Of a stretch of DNA of 64,000 nucleotides, positions 33,296 through 43,660 are shown piece after piece. This DNA comes from Bradyrhizobium monzae (GTDB taxonomy: Bacteria > Pseudomonadota > Alphaproteobacteria > Rhizobiales > Xanthobacteraceae). The notes under the pieces are model-generated. The model had not been told where the DNA came from, searched no databases, and worked only from the letters and a program-made list of their open reading frames with translations. The DNA lies in NCBI RefSeq assembly GCF_021458635.1, contig NZ_JAIRDQ010000004.1, forward strand, positions 434,001-498,000. Reading direction: 5' to 3'. The position numbers and the translations under genes are program-made. How positions within the stretch are numbered: position 1 is the first letter of the stretch; the number at the start of each line of letters is the position of its first letter.

Positions 33296-33359
33296 GGGGC
33301 GTGCTCCCTCGCGGACACCAAGCAATCCTTCTTGAACTACGCGCGATGCGCATTGTTGC

Positions 33360-33425
33360 GCCCTCTCCCCTTGTGGGAGAGGGCATCTCCGCAATCGGCC
33401 AAGGCTTCACTTGGGTGAGGGGTTA
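33360..33425. repeat. Palindromic repeat arm, left of the DUF559 gene
   Basis: GCCCTCTCCCCTTGTGGGAG(AGGGC) forms a hairpin, followed by spacer and TTGGGTGAGGGGT. It is the inverted counterpart of the element at 33793-33853 on the other side of the DUF559 gene. The GTG start and GAGGGG ribosome binding site of that gene lie at its inner edge. Confidence 0.7.
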
Positions 33426-33791
33426 GTGCCGCAAGAACCGTCCCATCGGTCGGTCTCCAAGCATCTCCGCCAATTCGCGAAGAACATGCGGCACAAACCG
33501 ACGGATGCGGAAGCTGCGATGTGGCGCCTGCTCAGGCATCGACAACTCTCCGCTTTCAAGTTCCGTCGGCAGGTCCCGTTCAAAACCTACATTCTCGACT
33601 TCGTCTGTTTCGACAAGCGTCTCGTGATCGAGATCGACGGAAGTCAGCACGCGGAATCGCATCGTGATGCAGCTAGGGACGCCGCAATTTCCGCGGAAGG
33701 TTTCTCGATAGCGCGTTATTGGAACAACGACGTGCTACAGCAGCCCGCTTCTGTATTGGAGGATATCCTTGCAAAGCTTGCCCAGCGGTAA
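33426..33791 (+). CDS. DUF559 (Vsr-like endonuclease fold) protein
   Basis: The 121-residue protein matches DUF559: NMRHKPTDAEAAMWRLLRHRQLSAFKFRRQVPFKTYILDFVCFDKRLVIEIDGSQH, ending with a helix LEDILAKLAQR. The DFVC...LVIEIDG..H stretch is the core of a restriction-endonuclease-like fold related to Vsr, with the Asp, Glu and Asp/Gly cluster expected for metal binding. Cleavage activity is unproven for the family. GTG at 33426 after GAGGGG is the likeliest start; TTG 33411 and ATG 33486 are alternatives. It interrupts the dnaN-recF pair and is flanked by inverted repeats that touch both ends. Confidence 0.8.
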   Translation: MPQEPSHRSVSKHLRQFAKNMRHKPTDAEAAMWRLLRHRQLSAFKFRRQVPFKTYILDFVCFDKRLVIEIDGSQHAESHRDAARDAAISAEGFSIARYWNNDVLQQPASVLEDILAKLAQR

Positions 33792-33792
33792 G

Positions 33793-33853
33793 ATACCCCT
33801 CACCCGTCGCCTCACTTCGTGAGGCGCCACCCTCTCCCACAGGGGGAGAGGGG
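33793..33853. repeat. Palindromic repeat arm, right of the DUF559 gene
   Basis: ACCCCTCACCC, a small palindrome GCCTCACTTCGTGAGGC, then CACCCTCTCCCACAGGGGGA(GAGGGG). It is inverted relative to the arm at 33360-33425. It starts two bases after the DUF559 stop and ends 28 bases before recF. Confidence 0.7.
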
Positions 33854-33880
33854 AAGAAGCGCGCCCATAACGAATATCGC

Positions 33881-35017
33881 ATGACCCCCTCCCGCATTCA
33901 CCGCCTGACGTTGACGCATTTTCGCAATTATCGGGCGGCGGGGCTCGAGACGGCGGCCGACATGGTGGCGCTGGTCGGGCCGAACGGGGCGGGCAAGACC
34001 AATTGCATCGAGGCGATCTCGTTCCTGTCGCCCGGACGCGGCTTGAGGCGCGCCACGCTGGAGGACGTCGCCGACAACCAGGGCGACGGCTCCTGGGCGG
34101 TGTCCGCGCAGGTCGAGGGCGCGCTGGGGCTCGCCACGCTCGGCACCGGCATCGACGCACCGCGCGCGGATAGCCCGGTGAGCCGGCGTGTCCGTATCGA
34201 CCGCGAGCCGGTGAATTCGGCGGCCGCCTTCGGCGACCACATCCGCATGGTGTGGCTGACGCCGGCGATGGACGGGCTGTTCATGGGCGCTGCTTCCGAG
34301 CGGCGGCGCTTCTTCGACCGCCTGGTGCTGGCGATCGACAACGAGCATTCCAGCCGCATCAACGCGCTCGAACGTTCGCTGCGCTCGCGCAACCGCCTGC
34401 TCGAGACGCGCAATTACGATGACCATTGGTGTGACGCGATCGAACGCGAGACCGCCGAGCTTGCGGTCGCGGTGGCCGCAACGCGCGGCCAAACCGCGGC
34501 GCGGCTCACTGGCATGCTCAACACGCGCGCACAGCAGTCCGCATTTCCCTCAGCGCAGATCGCGCTCGACGGCTGGATGGAGAACGCGCTGCTGACCGAG
34601 ACCGCGACCTCGGTCGAGGACCGCTACCGCCAGATCCTGCGCGACAACCGCCCGCGCGATGCGATTGCCGGCCGCACCACCGATGGCCCGCATCTGACCG
34701 ATCTGCAGGTGATCTATGCGCCGAAGAGCATGCCCGCACGCGACGCCTCGACCGGCGAGCAGAAGGCGCTCTTGATCGGTCTCGTGCTGGCGCATGCGAC
34801 GCTGGTCGCCGAAATGACCGGCATCGTGCCGCTGCTGCTGCTCGACGAGGTCGTCGCCCACCTCGATCCGAACCGGCGCGCCGCGCTGTTCGACGAGCTG
34901 CGCAAGCTCGGCGCGCAGGTGTGGCTGACCGGCGCGGACCCGGCCGCGTTTGCCGAGATCGGCGCCGGCGGCGAAGTCTTTGACGTCGAGAGCGGACGCG
35001 TTTCCGCCCGGCGATAG
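33881..35017 (+). CDS. recF: DNA replication and repair protein RecF
   Basis: The 378-residue SMC-like ATPase has Walker A GPNGAGKTN near residue 35, signature motif ASTGEQKALLIGLVLAHA near 290 and Walker B VPLLLLDEVVAHLD near 320. RecF with RecO and RecR loads RecA at single-strand gaps. The N-terminal IHRLTLTHFRNYRAAGLE is typical. ATG at 33881 (MTPSRIHRL) is the first family-like start; the upstream extension falls into the repeat arm. It is downstream of dnaN, separated by the DUF559 insertion. Confidence 0.95.
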   Translation: MTPSRIHRLTLTHFRNYRAAGLETAADMVALVGPNGAGKTNCIEAISFLSPGRGLRRATLEDVADNQGDGSWAVSAQVEGALGLATLGTGIDAPRADSPVSRRVRIDREPVNSAAAFGDHIRMVWLTPAMDGLFMGAASERRRFFDRLVLAIDNEHSSRINALERSLRSRNRLLETRNYDDHWCDAIERETAELAVAVAATRGQTAARLTGMLNTRAQQSAFPSAQIALDGWMENALLTETATSVEDRYRQILRDNRPRDAIAGRTTDGPHLTDLQVIYAPKSMPARDASTGEQKALLIGLVLAHATLVAEMTGIVPLLLLDEVVAHLDPNRRAALFDELRKLGAQVWLTGADPAAFAEIGAGGEVFDVESGRVSARR

Positions 35018-35137
35018 AGGCCGTCGTTGAACCCGGTTATTTCCCGTCGCGACTAGCTCCCTGAGGCCGCGCCGACCGTGTCGCAGCCGTTGCAATCGCG
35101 GCGCTCTCACAGCGCGCGATGTCCCTGAGGAGTGACC

Positions 35138-35881
35138 ATGCGGACGGTAAGGCTCGGAGCGAAAGTTCCGGCACGATGGCGAGCGTTTGCGTGCGGCCTC
35201 GCCTTCCTCGCAAGCTGCATGCTCGCGGCCACAGCCAGCGTCTGGATGCCGCATCTCGCGACGCTGATTTCGCCTGCGCTGACACCCGATCCCGAGGCCA
35301 AGCTGCCCGCGCCGACCCGTTACAGCTACAGGGGAATCCACACCACCGTCGTGCAGGGCGTTGAAACGCCGCTCCGCACCAGGCTGGAGGCGACCGTGCC
35401 GGCCGAGCTCGGCAACGTGCTCGCCTTCTACCGCACCGAGCTCGGAAAGCTCGGCTGGCAGGAACAGCGCGATGGTGCGGTGGTCTCGGCCGATCACGCC
35501 CAGCTCGCCTTCGTGTCCCCGGTTGGGCCCGGCATGCTGGCACTCGACCGCAGGGATAGCAGCACCACGGTCAATCTCGTGCAGAAGAACGCGTCTGTCG
35601 CCGCCAACGCGAATGTCATGCCCGAACCCGGCCAGGCCAAGCTGGTGTTCTCCAACATCAGCGAGACGGAAGCCGCGCTCACGATCAATAACCGGACCAT
35701 CACGCGCGCCGCCGGCACCCGCGCCGTGTCGCTGGATCTGCAGCCCGGCAAATATTCCTACGCGGTCAGCGTACCGGGCCACCCCGCCACCACGCATGTC
35801 CTGGACTTCGCGGCCGGCGACACCTGGGAGCTCACGGTCGGACGCGACGGAGAGGAATGGTCGCCGCTCTTGCTTTATTGA
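35138..35881 (+). CDS. Secreted or membrane-anchored protein of unknown function
   Basis: The 247-residue protein has an N-terminal membrane anchor or signal peptide (ARWRAFACGLAFLASCMLAATASVWM). A middle domain (LRTRLEATVPAELGNVLAFYRTELGKLGWQEQ) resembles modules found in periplasmic proteins that follow with 'LAFYRxxLxxxGW'. The C-terminal 75 residues (AKLVFSNISETEAALTINNRTITRAAG, LDLQPGKYSYAVSVPGH) look like a PEGA-type beta sandwich. GAGGAG five bases before ATG 35138 sets the start. It lies between recF and gyrB; no link to replication is evident. Confidence 0.65.
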   Translation: MRTVRLGAKVPARWRAFACGLAFLASCMLAATASVWMPHLATLISPALTPDPEAKLPAPTRYSYRGIHTTVVQGVETPLRTRLEATVPAELGNVLAFYRTELGKLGWQEQRDGAVVSADHAQLAFVSPVGPGMLALDRRDSSTTVNLVQKNASVAANANVMPEPGQAKLVFSNISETEAALTINNRTITRAAGTRAVSLDLQPGKYSYAVSVPGHPATTHVLDFAAGDTWELTVGRDGEEWSPLLLY

Positions 35882-35980
35882 GCCTTTTGAACCTCGCGGG
35901 TTCCCACCGGTGGGGGCCAACGGGCGAGGTGCTCCCGCTGCAGATGTATTGAGCTCTGACGACGCTGCTACCTCCGCATC

Positions 35981-36067
35981 GTCATGGCCGGGCTTGTCCC
36001 GGCCATCCACGTCTTTCTCTCACGTAGCACCAAGAACGTGGATGCCCGGGACAAGCCCGGGCATGAC
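35981..36067. repeat. Two-hairpin palindromic repeat (type 'GGGCTTGTCCC')
   Basis: GTCATGGCCGGGCTTGTCCC and following bases form one hairpin (stem GGCCGGG/CCCGGCC), and an inverted second arm has stem GCCCGGG/CCCGGGC, about 50 bases apart. Each arm is self-complementary. Other copies are at 38798-38880 and 55861-55942. It lies between the secreted unknown gene and gyrB. Confidence 0.75.
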
Positions 36068-36199
36068 GGGCACCTGTGAATGCTGTCCAAGGCACCCAAA
36101 ATCACTCTCCCCGACCCGCAAAAACCACGCCTTCCGGAGCCCCAAAACAGCCCTCCCGATCGCACTTTTTTCGAGGCTCCGAATCGGGCTTCAAAAGCC

Positions 36200-36227
36200 T
36201 TGAAAACTCGTTGAAAAATCCTATCTG
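36200..36227 (+). promoter_or_regulatory. Candidate gyrB promoter
   Basis: TTGAAA at 36200-36205, a 16-base spacer and TATCTG at 36222-36227 resemble sigma-70 boxes about 120 bases upstream of the gyrB ATG. The region is AT-rich compared with its surroundings, with a TTGAAAA repeat between the boxes. Confidence 0.4.
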
Positions 36228-36345
36228 ATCAAAGGGTTGCCGGAGGATACTTTGCGCTAGGCGCGATCGGTCTTTCATGGCACAAATAGCCTGCAAATCA
36301 GCGCCTTTTGCGCGGCTGATTCGGGCGACATCTCGAAGGCATCTC

Positions 36346-38781
<2,436 letters not shown>

Positions 38782-38797
38782 GGCGCCAAAACAGGTC

Positions 38798-38880
38798 GTC
38801 ATGCCCGGGCTTGTCCCGGGCATCTACGCTCTTTGCGCCGCGACGAAGGCGTGGACGGCCGGGACAAGCCCGGCCATGAC
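38798..38880. repeat. Two-hairpin palindromic repeat (type 'GGGCTTGTCCC')
   Basis: The left arm has the stem CCCGGG-CTTGT-CCCGGG and the right inverted arm GGCCGGG-ACAAG-CCCGGCC. The arm flavours are in the opposite order to the copy at 35981-36067. It lies between gyrB and the murA-like gene. Confidence 0.75.
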
Positions 38881-38999
38881 GCTGCGGAAGCTTCACCGCT
38901 TCCATGCAGCTGCAAGTGCAGAATTGATACCCCGCTCAATTCCCTATAGTTTCCGCCTCCAAAGCAGCCCGCCCCACCGCAACAGGACGGAGAGAACCC

Positions 39000-40295
39000 G
39001 TGGCGCCCATCCAATACATCGTCGAGGGCGGTCACCGGCTCTCGGGCTCGATCGAGCCGGCCGGCAACAAGAATTCCGCGCTGCCGATCATCGCAGCCGC
39101 ACTGCTCACCGAGCATCCGGTGACGCTGGAAAACGTGCCGCGGATCCGCGACACCGAGACGCTGGTCGAGCTGATCCGATCGGTCGGCGCGGCCGCGGAA
39201 TGGACCGCCCGCAACACGCTTCACATTCACGCCAAGAGCATCCGCGCCGCCGATCTCGATCCCGAGCTCTGCGTTCGCATCCGTGCCTCGATCCTGCTCG
39301 CAGGCCCCCTGCTCGCGCGCTGCGGTGAGGTGATGCTGCCGCCGCCCGGCGGCGACGTCATCGGCCGGCGCAGGCTCGACACCCATGTACTCGCGCTGGA
39401 GCAGCTTGGCGCCAAGGTCACCGCGACCGACCGCCTCGAATTCCGCGCGCCAAAGCTCACCGGCGCCGACGTGTTCCTGGACGAACCGAGCGTCACCGCG
39501 ACCGAGAATGCGCTGATTGCCGCCGTCGCGGCCGACGGCGTCACCTATTTGCGCAACGTGGCGTCCGAGCCGCATGTGCAGGATCTCGCCAATTTCCTGG
39601 TCGCGCTCGGCGCCAAGATCGAGGGCATCGGCACCAACACCATGATCGTGCATGGTCCGGCGACGCTGGGGGAAACGACCTACCGGATCCAGCCCGACCA
39701 TATCGAGGTCGGCTCGCTGATCGGTCTCGCCGCCGTGACGCGTTCGCCGTTGCGGGTCGTGCGCGCCGGCGTCGAGCATCTGCGTTCGATCCGCATGGGC
39801 TTCGAGCGGCTCGGCATCGTCTGCCGCGTCGAGGGCGACGATCTCATCGTGCCGTCGAACCAGACGCTGAAAATCCAGGACGATTTTGGCGGCCACGTAC
39901 CGAAACTGGAGGACCAGCCCTGGCCGGCCTTCCCGGCCGACCTGATGTCGATCGCGATCGTCACCGCCACGCAGTGCGAAGGCGTGATCCTGATGTTCGA
40001 GAAGATGTTCGAGTCACGAATGTTCTTCGTCGACAAGCTGATCGGGATGGGCGCGCGCATCGTGCTGTGCGATCCGCATCGCGCCATCATCGCAGGCCCC
40101 AGCCGGCTGCATGGCGCGACGCTGAGCTCGCCCGACATCCGCGCCGGCATGGCGATGCTGCTCGCCGCCGTCTGCGCCGAGGGGACCTCCACCATCAACA
40201 ACGCCGACCAGATCGAGCGCGGCTACGAGCGCATCGACGAACGGCTGAACGCGCTGGGGGCGAAGATCCGGCGCGTGCCGGAACGGAAGGGCTGA
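39000..40295 (+). CDS. murA: UDP-N-acetylglucosamine 1-carboxyvinyltransferase (MurA family, Asp-type)
   Basis: The 431-residue protein has the EPSP-synthase fold repeats and MurA landmarks: EPAGNKNSALPIIAAALLTEHPVTLENVPRI with the catalytic Lys, PPPGGDVIGRRRLDTH, and IRAGMAMLLAA. MurA adds enolpyruvate to UDP-GlcNAc in the first step of peptidoglycan synthesis. The usual catalytic Cys (Cys115 in E. coli) is Asp119 here, as in naturally fosfomycin-insensitive MurA. The RRRL in place of ARPVDL is also divergent, so a second murA elsewhere is possible. The start is GTG at 39000, with GGAGAG upstream. Confidence 0.85.
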   Translation: MAPIQYIVEGGHRLSGSIEPAGNKNSALPIIAAALLTEHPVTLENVPRIRDTETLVELIRSVGAAAEWTARNTLHIHAKSIRAADLDPELCVRIRASILLAGPLLARCGEVMLPPPGGDVIGRRRLDTHVLALEQLGAKVTATDRLEFRAPKLTGADVFLDEPSVTATENALIAAVAADGVTYLRNVASEPHVQDLANFLVALGAKIEGIGTNTMIVHGPATLGETTYRIQPDHIEVGSLIGLAAVTRSPLRVVRAGVEHLRSIRMGFERLGIVCRVEGDDLIVPSNQTLKIQDDFGGHVPKLEDQPWPAFPADLMSIAIVTATQCEGVILMFEKMFESRMFFVDKLIGMGARIVLCDPHRAIIAGPSRLHGATLSSPDIRAGMAMLLAAVCAEGTSTINNADQIERGYERIDERLNALGAKIRRVPERKG

Positions 40296-40305
40296 GGCTG
40301 CTTTC

Positions 40306-40510
40306 TTCCCTTCTCCCCTTGTGGGAGAAGGTGGCATAGGCGGCCTTCGGCCGCCGTTCTCAGGAACGCCGACGCGAAGCTTCGGCTTTGGCGCCGGACA
40401 AGGGGTCTCTCTCCGCACGCACAAATGAGTTCGCGGAGCGATACCCCTCACCCGTCTCGCCGCTACGCGGCGAGCCACCCTCTCCCACAAGGGGAGAGGG
40501 TAAGAAGCCC
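40306..40510. repeat. Empty inverted-repeat element
   Basis: Left part: CTTCTCCCCTTGTGGGAGAA(GG). Right part: ACCCCTCACCCG, a palindrome CGCCGCTACGCGGCG, and CCACCCTCTCCCACAAGGGG(AGAGGG). The outer arms match those around the DUF559 gene at 33360-33853, in the same inverted arrangement, but about 120 bases of non-coding sequence with smaller palindromes (GGCGGCCTTCGGCCGCC) lie between them. Confidence 0.7.
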
Positions 40511-40550
40511 GAGCCATGTTTTCGTCGCTCTGCGATGATATTGGATAGCC

Positions 40551-41942
40551 ATGCTCGACACCGTCGAACCTCAATCGCAGCCGCAAGCGGGCGTGCAAAG
40601 CCATCTCGCGCAGGAGTTCGTCGAGACGCTGCGGCTGGCCGTGCCGATGATGCTGACGCAGCTCGGGCAGATCGCGATGATCACGAGCGATCTCGCGCTG
40701 ATCGGGAGGCTTGGCCAGGATGCCGTCGCCGCTGCGGCACTTGCGCACACCGTCTATTTCGTCAGCTTTACCTTCGGACTCGGATTGATGGCCGCGGTCT
40801 CGCCGCTGGCAGCCCAAGCGTTCGGCGCCGGCGACGTCAGACGCATCCGCCTCTCCTTGCGCGTCGGCCTCTGGGTCGCGCTGCTGATCTCGCTGCCGAT
40901 GATGGCTTCGCCGCTCTATGGTGAGCACATCCTGATTGCGCTCGGACAGGCGCCGCATTCGGCCGCGCTCGCACAGCGCTACCTGAACGGGCTGGCCTGG
41001 GGCATCGCGCCGGCGCTCGGCTTCATCGCGCTGCGCAGCATGATGAGCGCGGTGAACCGGCCGCAGGCGCCGCTGTGGATCACGCTCGCGGCGATCCCCG
41101 CGAATTTTGCGCTGGTCTACTGCCTGATCCACGGCCTGCTCGGCCTGCCGGAGCTCGGCCTGTTCGGCGCGGGACTGGCGACCACGCTGGTCAATCTCGG
41201 CACCTTCATCGCGGCCCTCGCCATTGCGGCGTGGCGCAAGCCGTTCGCCGACTGTCATCTGCTGGCCCATCTGTGGCGGATCGACTGGCCTTTGATGCGT
41301 CAGCTGATCGCGATCGGCGCACCGATCTCGTTCTCCCTCCTGCTCGAATACGGCCTATTCTCTTCGGCCGCGCTGTTGATGGGACTGATCTCGACCACCG
41401 CGCTGGCCGCGCACCAGATCGCGCTGCAGGTCACGGCCGTGCTGTTCATGGTCCCGCTCGGCATCGGCATGGCCGCGACGGTGCGGGTCGGCCATGCCTT
41501 TGGCCGTAACGAGCCGGCCGGCGTCCGACGCGCCGGCCTCGTCGCAGCGGTGCTCGGGGTCGCACTCGTCGCAGCCTTGACGATTGCCATCATCCTCGGC
41601 CGCTATGAGCTTGGGCGGCTATTCCTCGGCAGCAGCGAGACCAGCGCGCCGACCGTCGAGCTGACCGCAACACTGCTTTTGGTCGGCGCCACCTTCTTCA
41701 TCGCCGATGCGCTGCAGACCATCATGGGCGGCGCGCTGCGCGGCATCAATGACACGAGGATGACACTGGTGTTCGCGGCGATCGGCTATTGGTGCGTCGG
41801 CTTCCCCATTGCCTGGGCGCTCGCTTTCCACGCCGGCTTCGGCGCGGTCGGTGTCTGGATCGGACTGTCGATCGGATCATTCGTCTATGCCGGACTCTTG
41901 ATCTTGCGATTCCGGATACTGACGCGCAAACTGGCGGGATGA
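40551..41942 (+). CDS. MATE family efflux transporter (NorM-like)
   Basis: The 463-residue protein has about 12 membrane spans and the MATE landmarks: LRLAVPMMLTQLGQIAMITSDLALIGRLG near the N-terminus, AVSPLAAQAFGAGD, and in the second half GAPISFSLLLEYGLFSSAALLMG and GIGMAATVRVGHAFG. Such pumps export cationic drugs or other metabolites in exchange for Na+ or H+. The duplicated six-helix halves are visible. It overlaps the following DUF2867 gene by four bases (ATGA), so the two are co-transcribed. Confidence 0.9.
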   Translation: MLDTVEPQSQPQAGVQSHLAQEFVETLRLAVPMMLTQLGQIAMITSDLALIGRLGQDAVAAAALAHTVYFVSFTFGLGLMAAVSPLAAQAFGAGDVRRIRLSLRVGLWVALLISLPMMASPLYGEHILIALGQAPHSAALAQRYLNGLAWGIAPALGFIALRSMMSAVNRPQAPLWITLAAIPANFALVYCLIHGLLGLPELGLFGAGLATTLVNLGTFIAALAIAAWRKPFADCHLLAHLWRIDWPLMRQLIAIGAPISFSLLLEYGLFSSAALLMGLISTTALAAHQIALQVTAVLFMVPLGIGMAATVRVGHAFGRNEPAGVRRAGLVAAVLGVALVAALTIAIILGRYELGRLFLGSSETSAPTVELTATLLLVGATFFIADALQTIMGGALRGINDTRMTLVFAAIGYWCVGFPIAWALAFHAGFGAVGVWIGLSIGSFVYAGLLILRFRILTRKLAG

Positions 41943-42427
41943 TCGGACCCGTTCGCGAAATCACCCCCAACGTCGATGCCGGCACGGTGCTATCAGGCGC
42001 GCAATTCATCGACGCGTTTCGTGTGGAGGTCGGCGCGGCGCAATTGAGTGCGCGCGAGGCCTGCACCCGAATGGTCCTGAACGCGCCGCGTTGGATCAAT
42101 GCGCTGACCCGCTTGCGCAACATCCTGGTGACCCCCTTCGGCTTGAAAAAATCGGGCGAAGGCACCTACGCGCCCGGCGGCCTGATCGGCCTGTTTCCAG
42201 TGCTGAGCGAGACGCCGGATCAGCTCATCGCCGGCTTCGACGATTCCCATCTCGACTTCCGCCTCGTGGTCGACGTCGCGGGCGAAGCAACACTGCGCCA
42301 CGTCACCTCGACCACGCTGGTGCGGACCAACAACCTCCTCGGGCGGACCTACCTCGCGCTGATCATCCCGTTCCACAAGCTCGTCGTGCGCGGCATGATG
42401 GGACGCATCGTGGAGCCGGCCCGATAA
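41939..42427 (+). CDS. DUF2867 domain protein
   Basis: The 162-residue protein fits DUF2867: LSGAQFIDAFRVEVGAAQLSAREACTRMVLNAPRWINALTRLRNILVTPFGLKK, then LIAGFDDSHLDFRLVVDV and LLGRTYLALIIPFHKLVVRGMMGRI. The family may share the SRPBCC-like lipid-binding fold; its function is unknown. Its ATG overlaps the stop of the MATE gene. The convergent FUSC gene ends directly beside it, with stops at 42425-42427 and 42428-42430. Confidence 0.75.
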   Translation: MIGPVREITPNVDAGTVLSGAQFIDAFRVEVGAAQLSAREACTRMVLNAPRWINALTRLRNILVTPFGLKKSGEGTYAPGGLIGLFPVLSETPDQLIAGFDDSHLDFRLVVDVAGEATLRHVTSTTLVRTNNLLGRTYLALIIPFHKLVVRGMMGRIVEPAR

Positions 42428-43543
42428 TTACTCCGCCATCCGCGCGGACTTATCGGCCGTAGATTCCGCCCATTCGCCGACCACGCGATCGAGGTCGCAG
42501 AGATTCTGGTGCATCTGCTCCAGCGAGAAGCCGATGGCGTAGAAGCGTTCCGCCATCTCGCCGGGCAGGCCGCGGATCAGGCCGTCGCGGCGGACGGCGG
42601 CGACCTCATCGGCATAGCGCTCGAGCGCCAGATGCACAGGGCGGATCGTCGGGGCGCCGGCACCCGCCCGCAAGGCGCTAGCCGCCGAGCGCACGAAGAG
42701 GGCGATCGCAGTCGCGACCTCCGACAAGGGCGCGGCGAGGCGCGTCTGCAATTCTATCGGCAGCGGTACCACGGTGGCGCGACCGATCATCACAACGTCG
42801 TGGCGTAACCGTAGAATCGTGCGCAACAACGGGCCTGTGTCCGGACCGCCCGACAATCGCGCCGAGCGCTCGCGCTCGGCTTCGGCACCAATGGTGTTCA
42901 TGCCCACCATGGCGATGCCGATGCCGTCCTGGATCCGATGCAACGCATCGTTGTCGCGGCCGCGCGTCAGGCCCGCGAGCAATTCGGTGAAGGCGTCGGC
43001 GATCAGTTCGAGCAGTTTTGCCGCGCTGGCGCGGATCTGGCGCACCGCGCGCGACGGCAGCACCAGGAAGGAGACGAGCAGCCCCGTCACCGCGCCGACC
43101 GAGACCTCGCTGACGCGATCGATCGCCGAGGCCATGGGATCGGCGTGATGCATCGACGGAAGCACGAGCACGATCACGGCGGTCACCGTTGCAGAGCTCA
43201 AATTCGGATAGATCGACGCGACAAAGGCAAGCGGCGCCACGGCCAGCACCAGCAGACCCAGCAGGCCCAGTTCGCTGGAATAAGGGATCAGGATCGCAAT
43301 CGCGCCGCCATAGACCGCGCCGCCGATGGTGCCGAGCATGTAGTCGCGCGTCGCCTTCAGCGAGCGGCCGACGCTCATCTGGGTTACGATGATCGAGGTG
43401 AGGACGGCCCAGAGCGGCAACAACAGGTGCAGCGCGGTCGCGAGCGCATAGGCGCCGGTGGCCGCGACCGTGACCCGGACCGCGAGCCCCAATTGCGTCT
43501 TTCGCGACCAGACCCGGTCGAACAGCTCTGCTGCGAATGCCAT
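42428..43543 (-). CDS. FUSC family membrane protein
   Basis: The 371-residue protein has six N-terminal membrane spans (AVRVTVAATGAYALATALHLLLPLWAVLTSIIVTQ, GTIGGAVYGGAIAILIPY, LGLLGLLVLAVAPLAFVA, SATVTAVIVLVL, VSVGAVTGLLVSFLVLP), typical of the aromatic acid exporter/fusaric acid resistance superfamily. A long soluble helical part (residues 165-371) follows. Likely role: export of aromatic or weak acids, or a related membrane function. No membrane-fusion or outer-membrane partner is adjacent. It is divergent from the MmgE/PrpD gene. Confidence 0.8.
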   Translation of the reverse strand: MAFAAELFDRVWSRKTQLGLAVRVTVAATGAYALATALHLLLPLWAVLTSIIVTQMSVGRSLKATRDYMLGTIGGAVYGGAIAILIPYSSELGLLGLLVLAVAPLAFVASIYPNLSSATVTAVIVLVLPSMHHADPMASAIDRVSEVSVGAVTGLLVSFLVLPSRAVRQIRASAAKLLELIADAFTELLAGLTRGRDNDALHRIQDGIGIAMVGMNTIGAEAERERSARLSGGPDTGPLLRTILRLRHDVVMIGRATVVPLPIELQTRLAAPLSEVATAIALFVRSAASALRAGAGAPTIRPVHLALERYADEVAAVRRDGLIRGLPGEMAERFYAIGFSLEQMHQNLCDLDRVVGEWAESTADKSARMAE

Positions 43544-43660
43544 CGTCGACTGTCCCGATCCTCACAACCAGCCAAAAGCATAGCTGATGCCCGCGGCTCC
43601 AAGGCCGCTTGAAAGGCCAAATCAGCCCGCCTAATTTGCCGGCCAAAACGAGGAAACACG

